Positions 27,601 to 33,087 of a stretch of DNA of 64,000 nucleotides are shown here, one piece after another. Source of the DNA: Agelaius tricolor (taxonomy: Eukaryota > Chordata > Aves > Passeriformes > Icteridae). Position 1 is the first letter of the stretch; every line of letters begins with the position of its first letter. The stretch is from contig JALJCS010000007.1 of assembly GCA_023055355.1 (NCBI GenBank), positions 344,001 through 408,000 on the forward strand, read 5' to 3'. The notes beneath the pieces were generated by a model that ran no database searches, was not told the origin of the DNA, and was given only the letters and a program-made list of their open reading frames with translations. Both the position numbers and the translations under genes were made by a program.

Positions 27601-29310
27601 CAAAGAGAGAGCCAGATGTGCTCCCAAAGGGGTTGGAAGTGGTGTTGGTGGTCCCAAAGAGCCCCCCACTGCTGGTGCTTGTACCAAAGTCTGAATAAAG
27701 CATAAAAAGTAACAACATCAGTATTACAACAAACCCAAATTAACTATTTAAAACTTAAACCCTAATACTTTATTCAAACTAGAAACTGGTTTGAAAATGC
27801 AAAAAACTGCTGGGAAAAATAATCTGACAGCAAAGCTGGATGTTGATGGTGCTGCTAATGCAGTGCCCTGCTGCAGAAGTGTCCTTAACTCAGCACTCCA
27901 GAAACACCAGACAAACCACAGCAGTTTCCTTCTACAGCAGTCAGTTTCCTTCCTTCCAAGTAGGAAGAAAACAACACAATAACTTTATAATAAAGAGAAT
28001 CAGCAAGGCTCCTTTTTTCAGAAGGGGCTCCAAGCAGTTGCTTTTGCCTCATGAAATTACAGAAGAGTTTAACAGCATTCCCTGTCTTCTCCTGCCACAG
28101 ACAAACCCAATTATAACTGCTCTGTCACAGGGAAAAAAAAACCTAAAATCAATCAGCCCCAAAACAGTATTCAAGATAAAGAATTCCAACCAACAACCTT
28201 TGGCAATTTATTTTAAAATGTAGGGCTGGAATCACAGCTACAGATTCAGGAGCATGTGGGCTCTCCCCAGCTGCTGTGGGCAGAGGGATGTCACTGTATC
28301 CTGCAGGAGAAACCCCCCAGCCCCACCCTGGCCCCTGTCCCACCCAACTGCTCTCCCACCCAACAGCAGAGGGGTGCCAGTCTCACTCACTTCCAAAGCC
28401 AGCTGGTTTGTTCTGTGCAAAGGCATTATTCTGGGATGAAAACAGGCTTCCACCAGTGCTGGTGGTTCCAAAGAGGCTGTTTGATGTCCCAGTGGATGTT
28501 CCAAAGCCAAAGCCAGTGCTGGTGGAGGAGGTGGCTGGTTGGTTGAATGTAGTAGACCCAAACAACCCTCCTGCAGACAGAAACAGGTGGTTAATCCTTC
28601 ACAACCTCCTCTGCCTGGGAGCTCTGACAGTTCTTGCTGTCCTGGGATCGGGAGGGTGCTTTTTGGGTATTTTTGTTGCCGATTCCCTGGTTCAGGCTGC
28701 TCCCCTCTGCCCTCCCTCCGTGCCCAGCCCCTGGGGCATACCTGGCTTGCTCTGCGTGCTCCCGAACAGGCTGCCGGTGTTGTTGCTGGAGCCAAAGGCC
28801 GAGGTCCCGAAGGCCCCTCCGCTGGTGGTGCCAAAGCCAGCATCTGCAAGCACAGCCCAGAGAGCCCCTCAGGCTGCAGCTCCACACAGCCCCAGAACAC
28901 ACACGCTTCTTCCTTCCAGGCCTTCCCCACAAACCCACCACAGATTTGTGCCAGCCCCAGAACACCCCAGCGATACCACCTTCCCCAAGCACTGCATTTC
29001 CCACTCTTCCTTCCCACAGAAGGAATTTCCACAGCAGACACGGAACCCTGGTTGTCTGCCCAGACAGAAAGCTTGGTTAGGGGTGAAGCCTCGGGCTCCT
29101 GAACCTCTTCCAAGCCAGCTGGAGCACCCAGCAGCTCCCTGATTCCATTCCACAAAGGATCACCACCTCCCTGGGATCCTCTGAGCTCACTCCAGGAAAA
29201 GACACCTCATTGAAGCCACCTTGGATATGTCACTTACTTTGCCCAAAAGTTGAAGTTGTCCCAAAGCCGGTGCTGCCTCCAAATGGAGTGCCAAAGGATT
29301 TGTTGAACAT
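464..29310 (-). CDS. NUP98: NUP98 (NUP98-NUP96 precursor), spliced, 3' end beyond window
   Basis: Overall coding span of the nucleoporin precursor. Twenty-eight coding exons were placed by similarity to vertebrate NUP98 and by GT-AG sites, and all phases join into one frame of 4658 nt (about 1552 codons; human precursor about 1800). Order of parts: FG/GLFG repeats (residues 1-155 and 215-480), GLEBS motif binding RAE1 (about 157-213), linker, autoproteolytic domain (about 719-866) ending in HF/S, then Nup96 (from 867). Nup98 forms the cohesive permeability barrier and helps mRNA export; Nup96 is a structural subunit of the Nup107-160 Y complex. The gene spans about 32 kb here. The exons for the Nup96 C-terminus must lie left of base 1. 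Identity is very secure; exon numbers are my own count from the 5' end. Confidence 0.97.
686..1176 (-). other. NUP98 intron 28
   Basis: 491 bp of ordinary sequence without a recognised repeat or coding segment. Confidence 0.6.
1177..1319 (-). CDS. NUP98: NUP98 exon 28
   Basis: 143 nt between acceptor ATCTCCCTAG and donor GTGAGTGGG. It encodes residues about 1432-1478, including [18 protein letters not shown] and [10 protein letters not shown], which align with Nup96. It starts in phase 0 and ends in phase 2. Confidence 0.95.
1320..2567 (-). other. NUP98 intron 27
   Basis: 1.25 kb. It holds a minus-strand CR1 tail at 2203-2462 and a short GGGGCTGGGGGG/CACACACAG duplication at about 1935-2015. 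The rest looks unique and noncoding. Confidence 0.6.
2203..2462 (-). mobile_element. CR1 LINE 3' fragment
   Basis: The plus strand begins TAGAATCACAGAATGGTTTG, the reverse complement of an avian CR1 3' terminus, and continues through the GGGCACCCTGTGCCAGGGCC block. 5'-truncated, no ORF left. Confidence 0.85.
2568..2711 (-). CDS. NUP98: NUP98 exon 27
   Basis: 144 nt, phase 0 at both ends, residues about 1384-1431. Donor GTGGGTCACT; acceptor [23 protein letters not shown] and [16 protein letters not shown] match Nup96. The acceptor is the first unit of a minisatellite. Confidence 0.95.
2690..2987. repeat. 28-29 bp minisatellite containing the exon 27 acceptor
   Basis: Nine full copies and a partial one of GCCACMCCTGGAGCACAAACCCTGCTCA (shown as two parts: GCCACMCCTGGAGC and ACAAACCCTGCTCA). 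On the minus strand each copy reads ...GGTTTGTGCTCCAG then GTGTGGC or GGGTGGC, so the real acceptor motif is repeated. Apparent ORFs over it are artefacts. Confidence 0.9.
3056..3274. repeat. about 16-bp GGCTGTCCCCAGTGTG minisatellite next to exon 26 donor
   Basis: Imperfect units of GGCTGTCCCCAGWGKG. The TCCTTACCGG form occurs three times (3101-3110, 3253-3262, 3269-3278); on the minus strand this is a consensus donor CCG/GTAAGGA, and the last copy is the real exon 26 donor. Confidence 0.85.
3275..3432 (-). CDS. NUP98: NUP98 exon 26
   Basis: 158 nt, residues about 1331-1383. [19 protein letters not shown] and [17 protein letters not shown] match Nup96. Acceptor CCCTGCAG; donor CCG/GTAAGGACAG. 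An equally good donor lies 15 nt downstream in frame. Confidence 0.95.
3478..3600 (-). mobile_element. CR1 LINE 3' fragment
   Basis: GGGTTGGGAGGGATCCTAAA followed by CCCATGGCAGGGACACCTTC is the reverse complement of a CR1 tail. Short, diverged copy. Confidence 0.7.
3866..4012 (+). mobile_element. CR1 LINE 3' fragment
   Basis: CAAGGCCAGGCTGGACAGGG through CCCATTCTATGATTTTG is a plus-strand CR1 terminus. Confidence 0.8.
4138..4310 (-). mobile_element. CR1 fragment abutting NUP98 exon 25 donor
   Basis: TCACAGAATATCCTGAGTGG through GGGCCGTGCCCATTCCCTGG is a second CR1 3'-end subfamily, also found at 24.17, 24.36 and 34.09 kb. It ends about 8 bp from the exon 25 donor. Confidence 0.8.
4319..4588 (-). 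CDS. NUP98: NUP98 exon 25
   Basis: 270 nt, residues about 1241-1330. [30 protein letters not shown] and [20 protein letters not shown] match Nup96. Acceptor GTCCCCACAG; donor GTGAGCACC. GC-rich third positions compared with the exons on either side. Confidence 0.95.
4668..5068. repeat. 24-bp minisatellite, about 17 copies
   Basis: Unit CACCCTGGAGGGCTCACTG + TCCCC, with GAGAGTTCACTGC variants. 24 bp is eight codons, so frames stay open through it; these are not genes. Confidence 0.92.
5078..5222 (+). mobile_element. Interspersed repeat fragment (CR1-related, same family as 31.0 and 31.9 kb)
   Basis: GGCAGGGGCTGCCCAGGGAG through TGCATGGGCTGGCAGGGCTG is nearly identical to 31908-32036 and, reversed, to 31006-31133. 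Probably a CR1 subfamily segment. Confidence 0.65.
5252..5481 (-). CDS. NUP98: NUP98 exon 24 (start of Nup96 folded domain)
   Basis: 230 nt, residues about 1164-1240. [36 protein letters not shown] and [12 protein letters not shown] match Nup96. Acceptor TTCCTCCAG; donor A/GTGAGTAC. Confidence 0.95.
5482..6290 (-). other. NUP98 intron 23
   Basis: 809 bp with one plus-strand CR1 tail (5603-5748); the rest is unique and noncoding. Confidence 0.6.
5603..5748 (+). mobile_element. Diverged CR1 3' fragment
   Basis: AACAACCTGGGGTAGTAGAA then GGTGTCCCTGGCCACAGCAG and TTCTGTGGTTCAGTG fit a mutated CR1 tail. Confidence 0.65.
6291..6702 (-). CDS. NUP98: NUP98 exon 23 (longest coding exon)
   Basis: 412 nt, residues about 1027-1163. 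The first half is poorly conserved linker; [20 protein letters not shown] and [13 protein letters not shown] are strongly conserved Nup96 segments. Acceptor CCCCATCAG; donor TC/GTGAGTAG. Confidence 0.95.
6703..7569 (-). other. NUP98 intron 22
   Basis: 867 bp without a recognised interspersed repeat. An A-rich tract at 7337-7372 is the only striking feature. Confidence 0.6.
7570..7720 (-). CDS. NUP98: NUP98 exon 22
   Basis: 151 nt, residues about 977-1026. [19 protein letters not shown] and [14 protein letters not shown] match the N-terminal linker of Nup96. Acceptor CACATCCTCAG; donor G/GTATGGTG. Confidence 0.93.
7721..8741 (-). other. NUP98 intron 21
   Basis: 1.0 kb, with a plus-strand CR1 tail (8112-8378) and a 35-bp direct duplication GAGCTCTGGCTTTAAGGTG... 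at 8516-8590. The rest is noncoding. Confidence 0.6.
8112..8378 (+). mobile_element. CR1 LINE 3' fragment
   Basis: GGGACAGCACCCAGGGAATG through TCAACCCAAATCTTCTGTGC; this young-looking subfamily recurs at 13.3, 26.4, 35.9, 37.3, 37.9 and 44.3 kb. Confidence 0.85.
8742..8918 (-). CDS. NUP98: NUP98 exon 21
   Basis: 177 nt, phase 0, residues about 918-976. [20 protein letters not shown] and [16 protein letters not shown] match Nup96 just after the autocleavage site. Acceptor TATCCGCAG; donor GTCAGTGTCC. Confidence 0.93.
9286..9464 (+). mobile_element. CR1 LINE 3' fragment
   Basis: GGGCAGGCCCTGGCACAGGG through AACCCAAACCCTTCCATGAT. Confidence 0.85.
10626..11046 (-). mobile_element. CR1 LINE fragment (older, longer)
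   Basis: Reads as reverse complement of CR1: AACCGTGCCCCAGCACTGCC, TATCCAACCTAAATCTCCCC, GACACGCTCCAGCCCCTCC. About 420 bp. Confidence 0.85.
11763..11927 (-). CDS. NUP98: NUP98 exon 20 with the Nup98/Nup96 autoproteolysis site
   Basis: 165 nt, phase 0, residues about 863-917. It begins [20 protein letters not shown]. The HF/S site is intact: His at 11919-11921, Phe at 11916-11918, Ser nucleophile at 11913-11915. In this family the precursor cuts itself between Phe and Ser to release Nup98 and Nup96; here that leaves an 866-residue Nup98. Acceptor CTTAACACAG; donor GTAGAAGG. Confidence 0.95.
11928..12492 (-). other. NUP98 intron 19
   Basis: 565 bp, with a diverged minus-strand CR1 tail at 12230-12368. 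Confidence 0.6.
12230..12368 (-). mobile_element. CR1 LINE 3' fragment
   Basis: ACAGAACCACAGACTGGTTT then GAGACCTTAAAGCTCATTCA and CAAGCCCCATCCAACCCGAC. Confidence 0.75.
12493..12670 (-). CDS. NUP98: NUP98 exon 19 (autoproteolytic domain)
   Basis: 178 nt, residues about 803-862. [20 protein letters not shown] and [17 protein letters not shown] are near-identical to vertebrate Nup98. Donor GTGAGCCAGC; acceptor CCCTTGGCAG. Confidence 0.96.
12897..13035 (-). CDS. NUP98: NUP98 exon 18 (autoproteolytic domain)
   Basis: 139 nt, residues about 757-802. [20 protein letters not shown] and [18 protein letters not shown] match Nup98. Acceptor GTTGTGCAG; donor AG/GTAAGTG. Confidence 0.96.
13036..13763 (-). 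other. NUP98 intron 17
   Basis: 728 bp, half of it a plus-strand CR1 (13262-13600). A run of AAAAGTCACAATTAAAACTG repeats three times at 13048-13120. Confidence 0.6.
13262..13600 (+). mobile_element. CR1 LINE 3' fragment
   Basis: GAGAGCTGGGAATGTTCAAC, GGACAGCACCCAGGGAATGG, GGACAGTGGAAGGTGTCCCT in CR1 order. Confidence 0.88.
13764..13877 (-). CDS. NUP98: NUP98 exon 17 (start of autoproteolytic domain)
   Basis: 114 nt, residues about 719-756. [20 protein letters not shown] and [11 protein letters not shown] match Nup98. Acceptor GTGTTGCAG; donor G/GTGAGACC. Confidence 0.96.
13878..14627 (-). other. NUP98 intron 16
   Basis: 750 bp; AT-rich from about 14260; no repeat family or coding segment recognised. 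Confidence 0.6.
14628..14932 (-). CDS. NUP98: NUP98 exon 16
   Basis: 305 nt, residues about 617-718. [13 protein letters not shown] and [20 protein letters not shown] are diagnostic of Nup98. It also holds a Glu-rich run ([10 protein letters not shown]). Acceptor TCTGCCCAG; donor GTGAGGCTG. Confidence 0.95.
14933..15968 (-). other. NUP98 intron 15
   Basis: 1.04 kb. A short plus-strand CR1 terminus may lie at 14996-15066 (GACCCCTGTGGGTCCCTCCT, GATTCTATGATT). Otherwise unique. Confidence 0.55.
15969..16085 (-). CDS. NUP98: NUP98 exon 15
   Basis: 117 nt, residues about 578-616. [20 protein letters not shown] and [12 protein letters not shown] match Nup98. Acceptor GTGTTTAG; donor AG/GTGAGTGAG. 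Confidence 0.95.
16086..16901 (-). other. NUP98 intron 14
   Basis: 816 bp of comparatively AT-rich sequence, no repeats or coding homology noticed. Confidence 0.6.
16902..17089 (-). CDS. NUP98: NUP98 exon 14
   Basis: 188 nt, residues about 516-577. [20 protein letters not shown] and [20 protein letters not shown] match Nup98. Acceptor CTGTTCCAG; donor AA/GTGAGCTT. Confidence 0.96.
17220..18062. repeat. Compound minisatellite in NUP98 intron 13
   Basis: About 840 bp built from two cores, CAGCCATCAGCCTGGATCC and GGGCACCCTGGGCTCCATG, in 20-, 40- and 60-bp higher-order units. All three plus-strand frames and two minus-strand frames stay open for 200-370 codons, which is a length-periodicity effect and not coding evidence. 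Confidence 0.95.
18063..18593 (-). other. NUP98 intron 13, 5' part
   Basis: 531 bp between the minisatellite and exon 13, with a short minus-strand CR1 tail at 18334-18425. Confidence 0.6.
18334..18425 (-). mobile_element. CR1 LINE 3' fragment
   Basis: ATCATGGAATGGTTTGGGTT then AAGTACCTTAAAGACCATGC. Confidence 0.75.
18594..18727 (-). CDS. NUP98: NUP98 exon 13
   Basis: 134 nt, residues about 471-515. [20 protein letters not shown] and [20 protein letters not shown] match Nup98. Acceptor CTTTTGTAG; donor GTGAGTGCC. Confidence 0.96.
18728..19634 (-). other. NUP98 intron 12
   Basis: 907 bp, no recognised repeat or coding segment. Confidence 0.6.
19635..19775 (-). CDS. NUP98: NUP98 exon 12
   Basis: 141 nt, residues about 424-470. 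[18 protein letters not shown] and [20 protein letters not shown] match Nup98 FG repeats. Acceptor CTGTCACAG; donor G/GTGAGTGTC. Confidence 0.95.
   Translation of the reverse strand, partial: LWGQDRHPCLGTRSQSWGERWEQERSERQDSTHPQPPWALGPLSLL
19776..20114 (-). other. NUP98 intron 11
   Basis: 339 bp, nothing recognised. Confidence 0.55.
20115..20207 (-). CDS. NUP98: NUP98 exon 11
   Basis: 93 nt, residues about 393-423: [19 protein letters not shown] and [13 protein letters not shown], matching Nup98. Acceptor GTTGAAG; donor GTAAGCAG. Confidence 0.92.
20208..22441 (-). other. NUP98 intron 10
   Basis: 2.23 kb. The main content is a 590-bp minus-strand CR1-like element (21558-22150); the first part is unique. 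It also contains 17 codons next to exon 10 that look like a former 3' extension of that exon. Confidence 0.6.
21558..22150 (-). mobile_element. CR1 LINE fragment, about 590 bp
   Basis: Reverse complement of CR1: CACAGAATTACAGCATGGAT, AGGGAAGGAAGTTCTTCCTC, CTCTCAGCCTTCCCTTCTCC, TGGAGCCCAGAAGTGAACAG. Different subfamily from the short tails. Confidence 0.82.
22442..22529 (-). CDS. NUP98: NUP98 exon 10 (short form)
   Basis: 88 nt, residues about 364-392: [20 protein letters not shown] then [10 protein letters not shown]. The donor G/GTAACAAACC is the only one that joins exon 11 in frame. Homology continues 17 codons past it ([17 protein letters not shown]), matching a segment present in the long human isoform, but no GT follows that segment. 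Acceptor TCCTTTCAG. Confidence 0.82.
22530..23074 (-). other. NUP98 intron 9
   Basis: 545 bp, nothing recognised. Confidence 0.55.
23075..23212 (-). CDS. NUP98: NUP98 exon 9
   Basis: 138 nt, residues about 318-363. [19 protein letters not shown] and [19 protein letters not shown] are FG repeats matching Nup98. Acceptor TTTTTGTAG; donor GTATGTCTG. Confidence 0.94.
23213..23932 (-). other. NUP98 intron 8
   Basis: 720 bp, AT-rich in 23330-23760, nothing recognised. Confidence 0.55.
23933..24096 (-). CDS. NUP98: NUP98 exon 8
   Basis: 164 nt, residues about 263-317. [40 protein letters not shown] and [11 protein letters not shown] match Nup98. Acceptor TGTCCCAG; donor ATG/GTAAGAG. Its 5' end and acceptor are duplicated 193 bp upstream. 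Confidence 0.95.
24068..24448. repeat. 193-bp tandem duplication covering the exon 8 acceptor
   Basis: 24068-24260 and 24261-24448 share GGTGGTGCCCGTGCCAAAGC, CACCAAGGGCAGTTAGAGAG and GGTCACAGAATGTCCTGAGC with few differences. The second copy holds 29 bp of exon 8 and a copy of its acceptor (24289/24290). Reading the copied exon piece onward meets a stop in the CR1 part. Confidence 0.92.
24168..24260 (-). mobile_element. CR1 fragment inside duplication, copy 1
   Basis: TCACAGAATGTCCTGAGCTA through CCCAGCCTGGGCATCCCT, same subfamily as 4138-4310. Confidence 0.8.
24361..24610 (-). mobile_element. CR1 fragment, copy 2 with longer 5' part
   Basis: Same start as copy 1, then GCCAAAGGCTCCTGGAGCTG and AAAATCCAACCTAAATCCCT, so the original insertion reached about 24610 and the duplication took only part of it. 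Confidence 0.8.
24715..24930 (+). mobile_element. CR1 LINE 3' fragment
   Basis: CCTTCCCTGGCAGGGTGGGC through AACCATTCTAGGATTCTATG. Confidence 0.87.
25167..25350 (-). CDS. NUP98: NUP98 exon 7 (end of GLEBS, GLFG repeats)
   Basis: 184 nt, residues about 202-262. [14 protein letters not shown] finishes the RAE1-binding GLEBS motif; [20 protein letters not shown] continues the repeats. Acceptor TTTCCTCTAG; donor A/GTAAGTAC. Confidence 0.96.
25351..25934 (-). other. NUP98 intron 6
   Basis: 584 bp, nothing recognised. Confidence 0.55.
25935..26042 (-). CDS. NUP98: NUP98 exon 6 (GLEBS motif)
   Basis: 108 nt, phase 0, residues about 166-201: [16 protein letters not shown] and [17 protein letters not shown]. 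This is the core of the GLEBS motif that binds RAE1/Gle2 for mRNA export. Acceptor TCCCGGCAG; donor GTCAGTGC. Confidence 0.96.
26043..27550 (-). other. NUP98 intron 5
   Basis: 1.5 kb, with a large plus-strand CR1 (26240-26706); 26710-27550 is unique. Confidence 0.6.
26240..26706 (+). mobile_element. CR1 LINE 3' fragment, about 465 bp
   Basis: GCTCCAGGGCTGGAGCCCCT, GGGGACAAGGCCTGCAGGGA, GGAATTGTTCCCTGGCAGGG, CAGCCCAAATCTTGTCTGAT. Nearly the same as 44176-44558 and, reversed, 37078-37492. Confidence 0.9.
27551..27690 (-). CDS. NUP98: NUP98 exon 5
   Basis: 140 nt, residues about 119-165. [20 protein letters not shown] and [13 protein letters not shown] match Nup98; GLEBS begins at its end. Acceptor TTTATTCAG; donor GTAAGTTC. 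Confidence 0.96.
27691..28390 (-). other. NUP98 intron 4
   Basis: 700 bp, relatively AT-rich, nothing recognised. Confidence 0.55.
28391..28570 (-). CDS. NUP98: NUP98 exon 4
   Basis: 180 nt, residues about 58-118. [20 protein letters not shown] and [16 protein letters not shown] match Nup98. Acceptor CTGTCTGCAG; donor A/GTGAGTGAG. Confidence 0.96.
28742..28843 (-). CDS. NUP98: NUP98 exon 3
   Basis: 102 nt, residues about 25-58. [20 protein letters not shown] and [14 protein letters not shown] match Nup98. Acceptor TGCTTGCAG; donor G/GTATGCCC. Confidence 0.95.
28844..29237 (-). other. NUP98 intron 2
   Basis: 394 bp, nothing recognised. Confidence 0.5.
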
Positions 29311-29341
29311 TTTCAGGATGTATCAGGTTTTCTTCCTAGAC
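29238..29341 (-). CDS. NUP98: NUP98 exon 2 with start codon
   Basis: Coding from the ATG at 29310-29308: [17 protein letters not shown] then TTSTFGQ, matching the Nup98 N-terminus, so the start is secure. The exon continues 31 nt upstream to an acceptor CTTTCCAG at 29342. Donor A/GTAAGTGAC. Confidence 0.95.
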
Positions 29342-29989
29342 CTGGAAAGCAGAATTCAGGTTTTATTGAAAGCTCACCCTACAAACTCGTTTTCCATCTC
29401 CTTCACTGCCAAGGGCAGCAATCCCACCAGAATCCTTCAGCACCAACCCCATGGCACTATGTGATTCCAAACCCTGCCACAACCCCAGGAGGGCCAAGGG
29501 CACCAACATTCCAGTGACACCACAGCCAAGGAGGTGTCACTAAACACCAGTGTCCCTAAAATTAAGCTGTCACCCTTAATTATGGCTGGAGTTCCTGCCC
29601 ATCTCGGCCTGTGTCCTGGGCTGCAGTGATCCCACAGCAATCCTGGGGGTTTCCAGGAATGATTTTCCTGTTCCACCCATTTTGCCAACTGCTTCAAGCA
29701 CGGCAGAGGGGAATGCAGTGCACAGGGATTACAGGAACCCAGCCTCCCTCTGCTCCCCAGCAGTTGCTGTTCCAGGGGAGTTTTGCAGGGCCCAGTTCCC
29801 TCTCCAGCCCCCACGGTTTCTTTACAGCACATTCCCTGCTGCCTCTCCCCAGCCTCCTCCCACAGCACAAACAGATACAAACTCTGCCCCAGCTCTCTGA
29901 GTTTGTCAACAAATCCAGCACAATAATCCCCACAGCTCCTCAGGCACACTGTGGGGAACAGCAGCTTCACCACTGAAAGTTCCAGATTA

Positions 29990-30330
29990 GTCAAAAACTT
30001 GCCAGATTAACAAAAAAAGCCAGTACCACCCCAAATAATGTTCATATTATCCCCAAAACAGTAGTACTAGCAACAACAACAACAACAAAAAGCTAGAACT
30101 AGAAATGCCATATTAACCCAAAAAAGCCATAATAGCAAGAAAATACCAAAGTTAAAAAAAGCCAGTATTACTCCCAAAATGCCATGCTGACCAAAAATAA
30201 TGGGTGTAATGATCCATGAAAAGTCATAATAGCCAGAAGAAAATGACAATACTAACCAGAAAAAATACACATTACTAAAATAATGTCCAATAACAAGAAA
30301 AACCAAAAAAAAAAGCTAGCACTACCCCAA
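29990..30330. repeat. Degenerate AT-rich tandem repeat
   Basis: Loose repeats of AAAAAGCCAGTATTACYCCAAAA-like words (seen as AAAAAGCCAGTA, AAAAAAGCCATAATAGC, AAAAAAAGCCAGTATTAC, AAAAAGCTAGCACTACCCC) with a short CAACAACAACAA run at 30072. The hydrophobic 79-codon frame across it is not credible as a gene. Confidence 0.65.
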
Positions 30331-31005
30331 CCTCCCTCCAGATTCAGTAGGAAATGAGGAATTCACCCACATTCCCAGGTACTCCCTGGCAGCAGTAGCC
30401 ACACGCAGCACTGCAGAACATCAGCAGTGCAAGGATGGCCCACACCAGCAACATTCCCAAGGCAAACAACTCCAGCTAAAGCCAAAGCTGCCCTTTCCCT
30501 GTGCCCAAGGCAAGCAGAGAGGGACTGGGCACTGCCCAGCACAGCCTCCCCCAGGGAAATTGCTACATCCATTTGCCCACCCCTGAAACTGAAGTGTTTG
30601 TTTCCCTAACACCAGCAGCACTTTCCGGGAATGGCCAAATCCAGACGGGGAGCAGCCACAGGCTCCCTCAACCCTGAGCAGCTGGAGACCAAATCAGCCC
30701 AGACCAGCCCAATCCCGCACTGCCCTGGCAGGAGAACTGCAAAAATGATTTTAGTGTCACCTCCACCTACTCCAACAGACACACAGCACAATTTCGGACT
30801 GCTAAGGGTCTCCACACATCCACAGGCAAATCCTTACAGGCTTCATTTGTCCCGGGAAGAGGAATTTCAGTAAAATGGTCCCGGTAAAAGCCAGGAAAAG
30901 CTGCTCTGACAAACTCTCAGAGCTCCTGGGAGAGCTCCTCAGGGTAACACTGCACCCTGAGCCCTCCTCACCTTCTCCCATGGGATCCCTGGTGCTGGCA
31001 AAGCT

Positions 31006-31190
31006 CTGCCAGCCCATGCAGTGCCAGCTGTGCCCCATGGGCACCTTGTCCCCAGCCCAGAGCACTCAGTGCCACTTGCAGGGGACACCTGCAGGGCTGG
31101 GCACTGCAAAACTCCCTGGGCAGCCCCTGCCAAGGCCTGAGCTCCCTTGCCATGGGCAAATTGCTGCTGCTGTCCAAGCTGAGCCTCCTG
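31006..31190 (-). mobile_element. Interspersed repeat, inverted copy
   Basis: Reverse complement of 31851-32036, about 185 bp and nearly identical. Same family as 5078-5222. Confidence 0.75.
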
Positions 31191-31599
31191 TCAGGGAGTT
31201 ATGAGAGTGGAAAAGTTGACCCTGCACATTCTTCTCTCCAGGCTGAACCCCTCAGGTCCCTCTCCAGCAGGACCTGCTCCCAAAGACACCTGTCCATTCC
31301 TATGGAGTATTTTCAGCCACCTCCCCTTGTGCCAGTGCAAGTTTCCCTTTCAGGCCAGATAAAAATCACCTGCACTTTCCAGCTGTCCGATGTTGTGACT
31401 CTCATCCTTATCTGCAAATTCACAAGTCACTCATTTTCTGTGGCTCGTCTTTTTTAAGTCACTGCTCTCACATTGTCCTGAGATCACTAAACGCCAAACT
31501 CTACCTAAGAAGAAATCTAAAAAAATCATATTTTAAGAGAAAACCTGTTATGGAAAGATTTCCCCCTCCCACAGCAAGCATTGTGTTCTACTTCAAACC

Positions 31600-32040
31600 C
31601 ACCCCTCCTCCCCTGCACCTCGAGGGCTGTGCCCAGTTCTGGGCACCTCAGAGAAAGAGAGACCTGGAGGGGCTGGAGTGTGTCCAGGCAGGGAAGGAAG
31701 CTGGGCAGGGGCTGGAGCAAAGGAGGCTCAGGGGCCCTTGTGGCTCTGCACAAGTCCCTGCCAGGAGGGCACAGCCGGGGGGGTCGGGCTCTGCTCCCAG
31801 GGCACAGGGACAGGAGCAGAGGGAACGGCCTCAGGCTGGGCCAGGGCAGGCTCAGCTTGGCCAGCAGCAGCAATTTGCCCATGGCAAGGGAGCTCAGGCC
31901 TTGGCAGGGGCTGCCCAGGGAGCTTTGCAGTGCCCAGCCCTGCAGGTGTCCCCTGCAGGTGGCACTGAGTGCTCTGGGCTGGGGACAAGGTGCCCATGGG
32001 GCACAGCTGGCACTGCATGGGCTGGCAGGGCTGGGCCAGC
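31600..32040 (+). mobile_element. CR1 fragment, about 440 bp
   Basis: CTGGAGTGTGTCCAGGCAGG, GGAGCAAAGGAGGCTCAGGG, GGAACGGCCTCAGGCTGGGC follow CR1 order; the 3' half is the repeat shared with 5.1 and 31.0 kb. Confidence 0.78.
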
Positions 32041-32665
32041 CCCGGGGATTTGGGGATTCTGTGAACCCAAGAGCTGGACCAGAATTAGTAAAACTCGAGG
32101 GTTTTACACAGGATCCCCCTCCCACTCGCTGCAGCCCCAGCTGAGGAGATCCCTCACGCCAAAAAGCTCTAATTGAAGTTTAACAGCAACAGCAGAAAAT
32201 CCCCCAAAACCACCCAAAGAAACCCATATCACCAACATAACTTCAATCACATGTAACCAACCTAACTTTAAACTACGTCTATTTAACACGACAGTAAATA
32301 ACTCCCGGGGCCCGGGACCGCCGGGCCGTTACCCGCATCCAGAGCCGGGTATCCCCCGTGGAAAACACCCGGAATCTCCCACCGGACCCGCACCGGGACA
32401 ACCAAAAAGGCCTAAAAATCCCCAAAAGCGGCCAGGTACTGCGGAAACAGCCGGGGCACGGCTGCCGGGAAATCCCACTCCCTCACATCCTTCCCGCCTC
32501 CCTCCGGCCCTCCCTCCGTCCCGCGCCCCCCCCCCCACTCCGGGACCGCCCGGTCTCCCGGCACAAAAGGCCTGGCGGCGGCGCCACAGCCACGCCGGGA
32601 GGGCAGGGCGGCCAGGCTCGGCGCGGGGGGCGGGCAGGGCAGCCCTGGCAGGCCCCAGTGCTCAC

Positions 32666-32760
32666 CGTGGGTGCCGGAAAGCGCCGCTCGGAGCGGCCGG
32701 GCCGGGTCGGGCCCGCGGTGCCGCCGCCGCCGCCTCACGGGGCCGCAGCTGCGTCACAGC
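32666..32760 (-). other. NUP98: NUP98 exon 1, noncoding (predicted)
   Basis: A strong minus-strand donor CCACG/GTGAGCACTG at 32665 lies in a CpG island, upstream of the exon 2 acceptor. Exon 1 is inferred to start near 32750; the exact transcription start cannot be read from sequence. Confidence 0.6.
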
Positions 32761-33087
32761 CCGCGCGCGCACTCCCGGCCTCCCCCGCGCGCCGCCTCGG
32801 CCCCGCCCCGCTTCCGCCTCCCATTGGCCGCGCCCCCCGCTCTCGCCCCGAGCTCAACGCTGATTGGGGAAAGCGGCGCCGCGCACTGAGCGCCCATTGG
32901 CCGAACGGGCGGCGGAGAGGGCGGGGCTTTGCGCCGCGGAAGGGTCCAGAACGGCCCGTGTCGCGGCGCCACCCTGACATCCGGGGCGTTTAGAGGGGGC
33001 GGGGCTTCTACCGCGAGGACCAATCGTGCGTGGCGGCGCTCGGGAGCTGGGCCCCGCCTCTTAAAGGGGCCGCAGCGGGTTATTGGG

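Larger units (their letters stand above)
29342..32665 (-). other. NUP98 intron 1
   Basis: 3.3 kb. Contents: unique DNA, a degenerate AT-rich repeat (29990-30330), and two copies of one interspersed repeat in opposite orientation (31006-31190 and 31600-32040). No other gene seen. Confidence 0.6.

Noticed and set aside
28238..29155. 305-codon minus-strand frame
   Set aside because: Runs out of frame through NUP98 exons 3 and 4 and the introns around them.
30067..30306. Hydrophobic 79-codon minus-strand frame resembling a membrane protein
   Set aside because: AT-rich degenerate repeat translated in a Phe/Leu-rich frame; no start context, homology or splice support.
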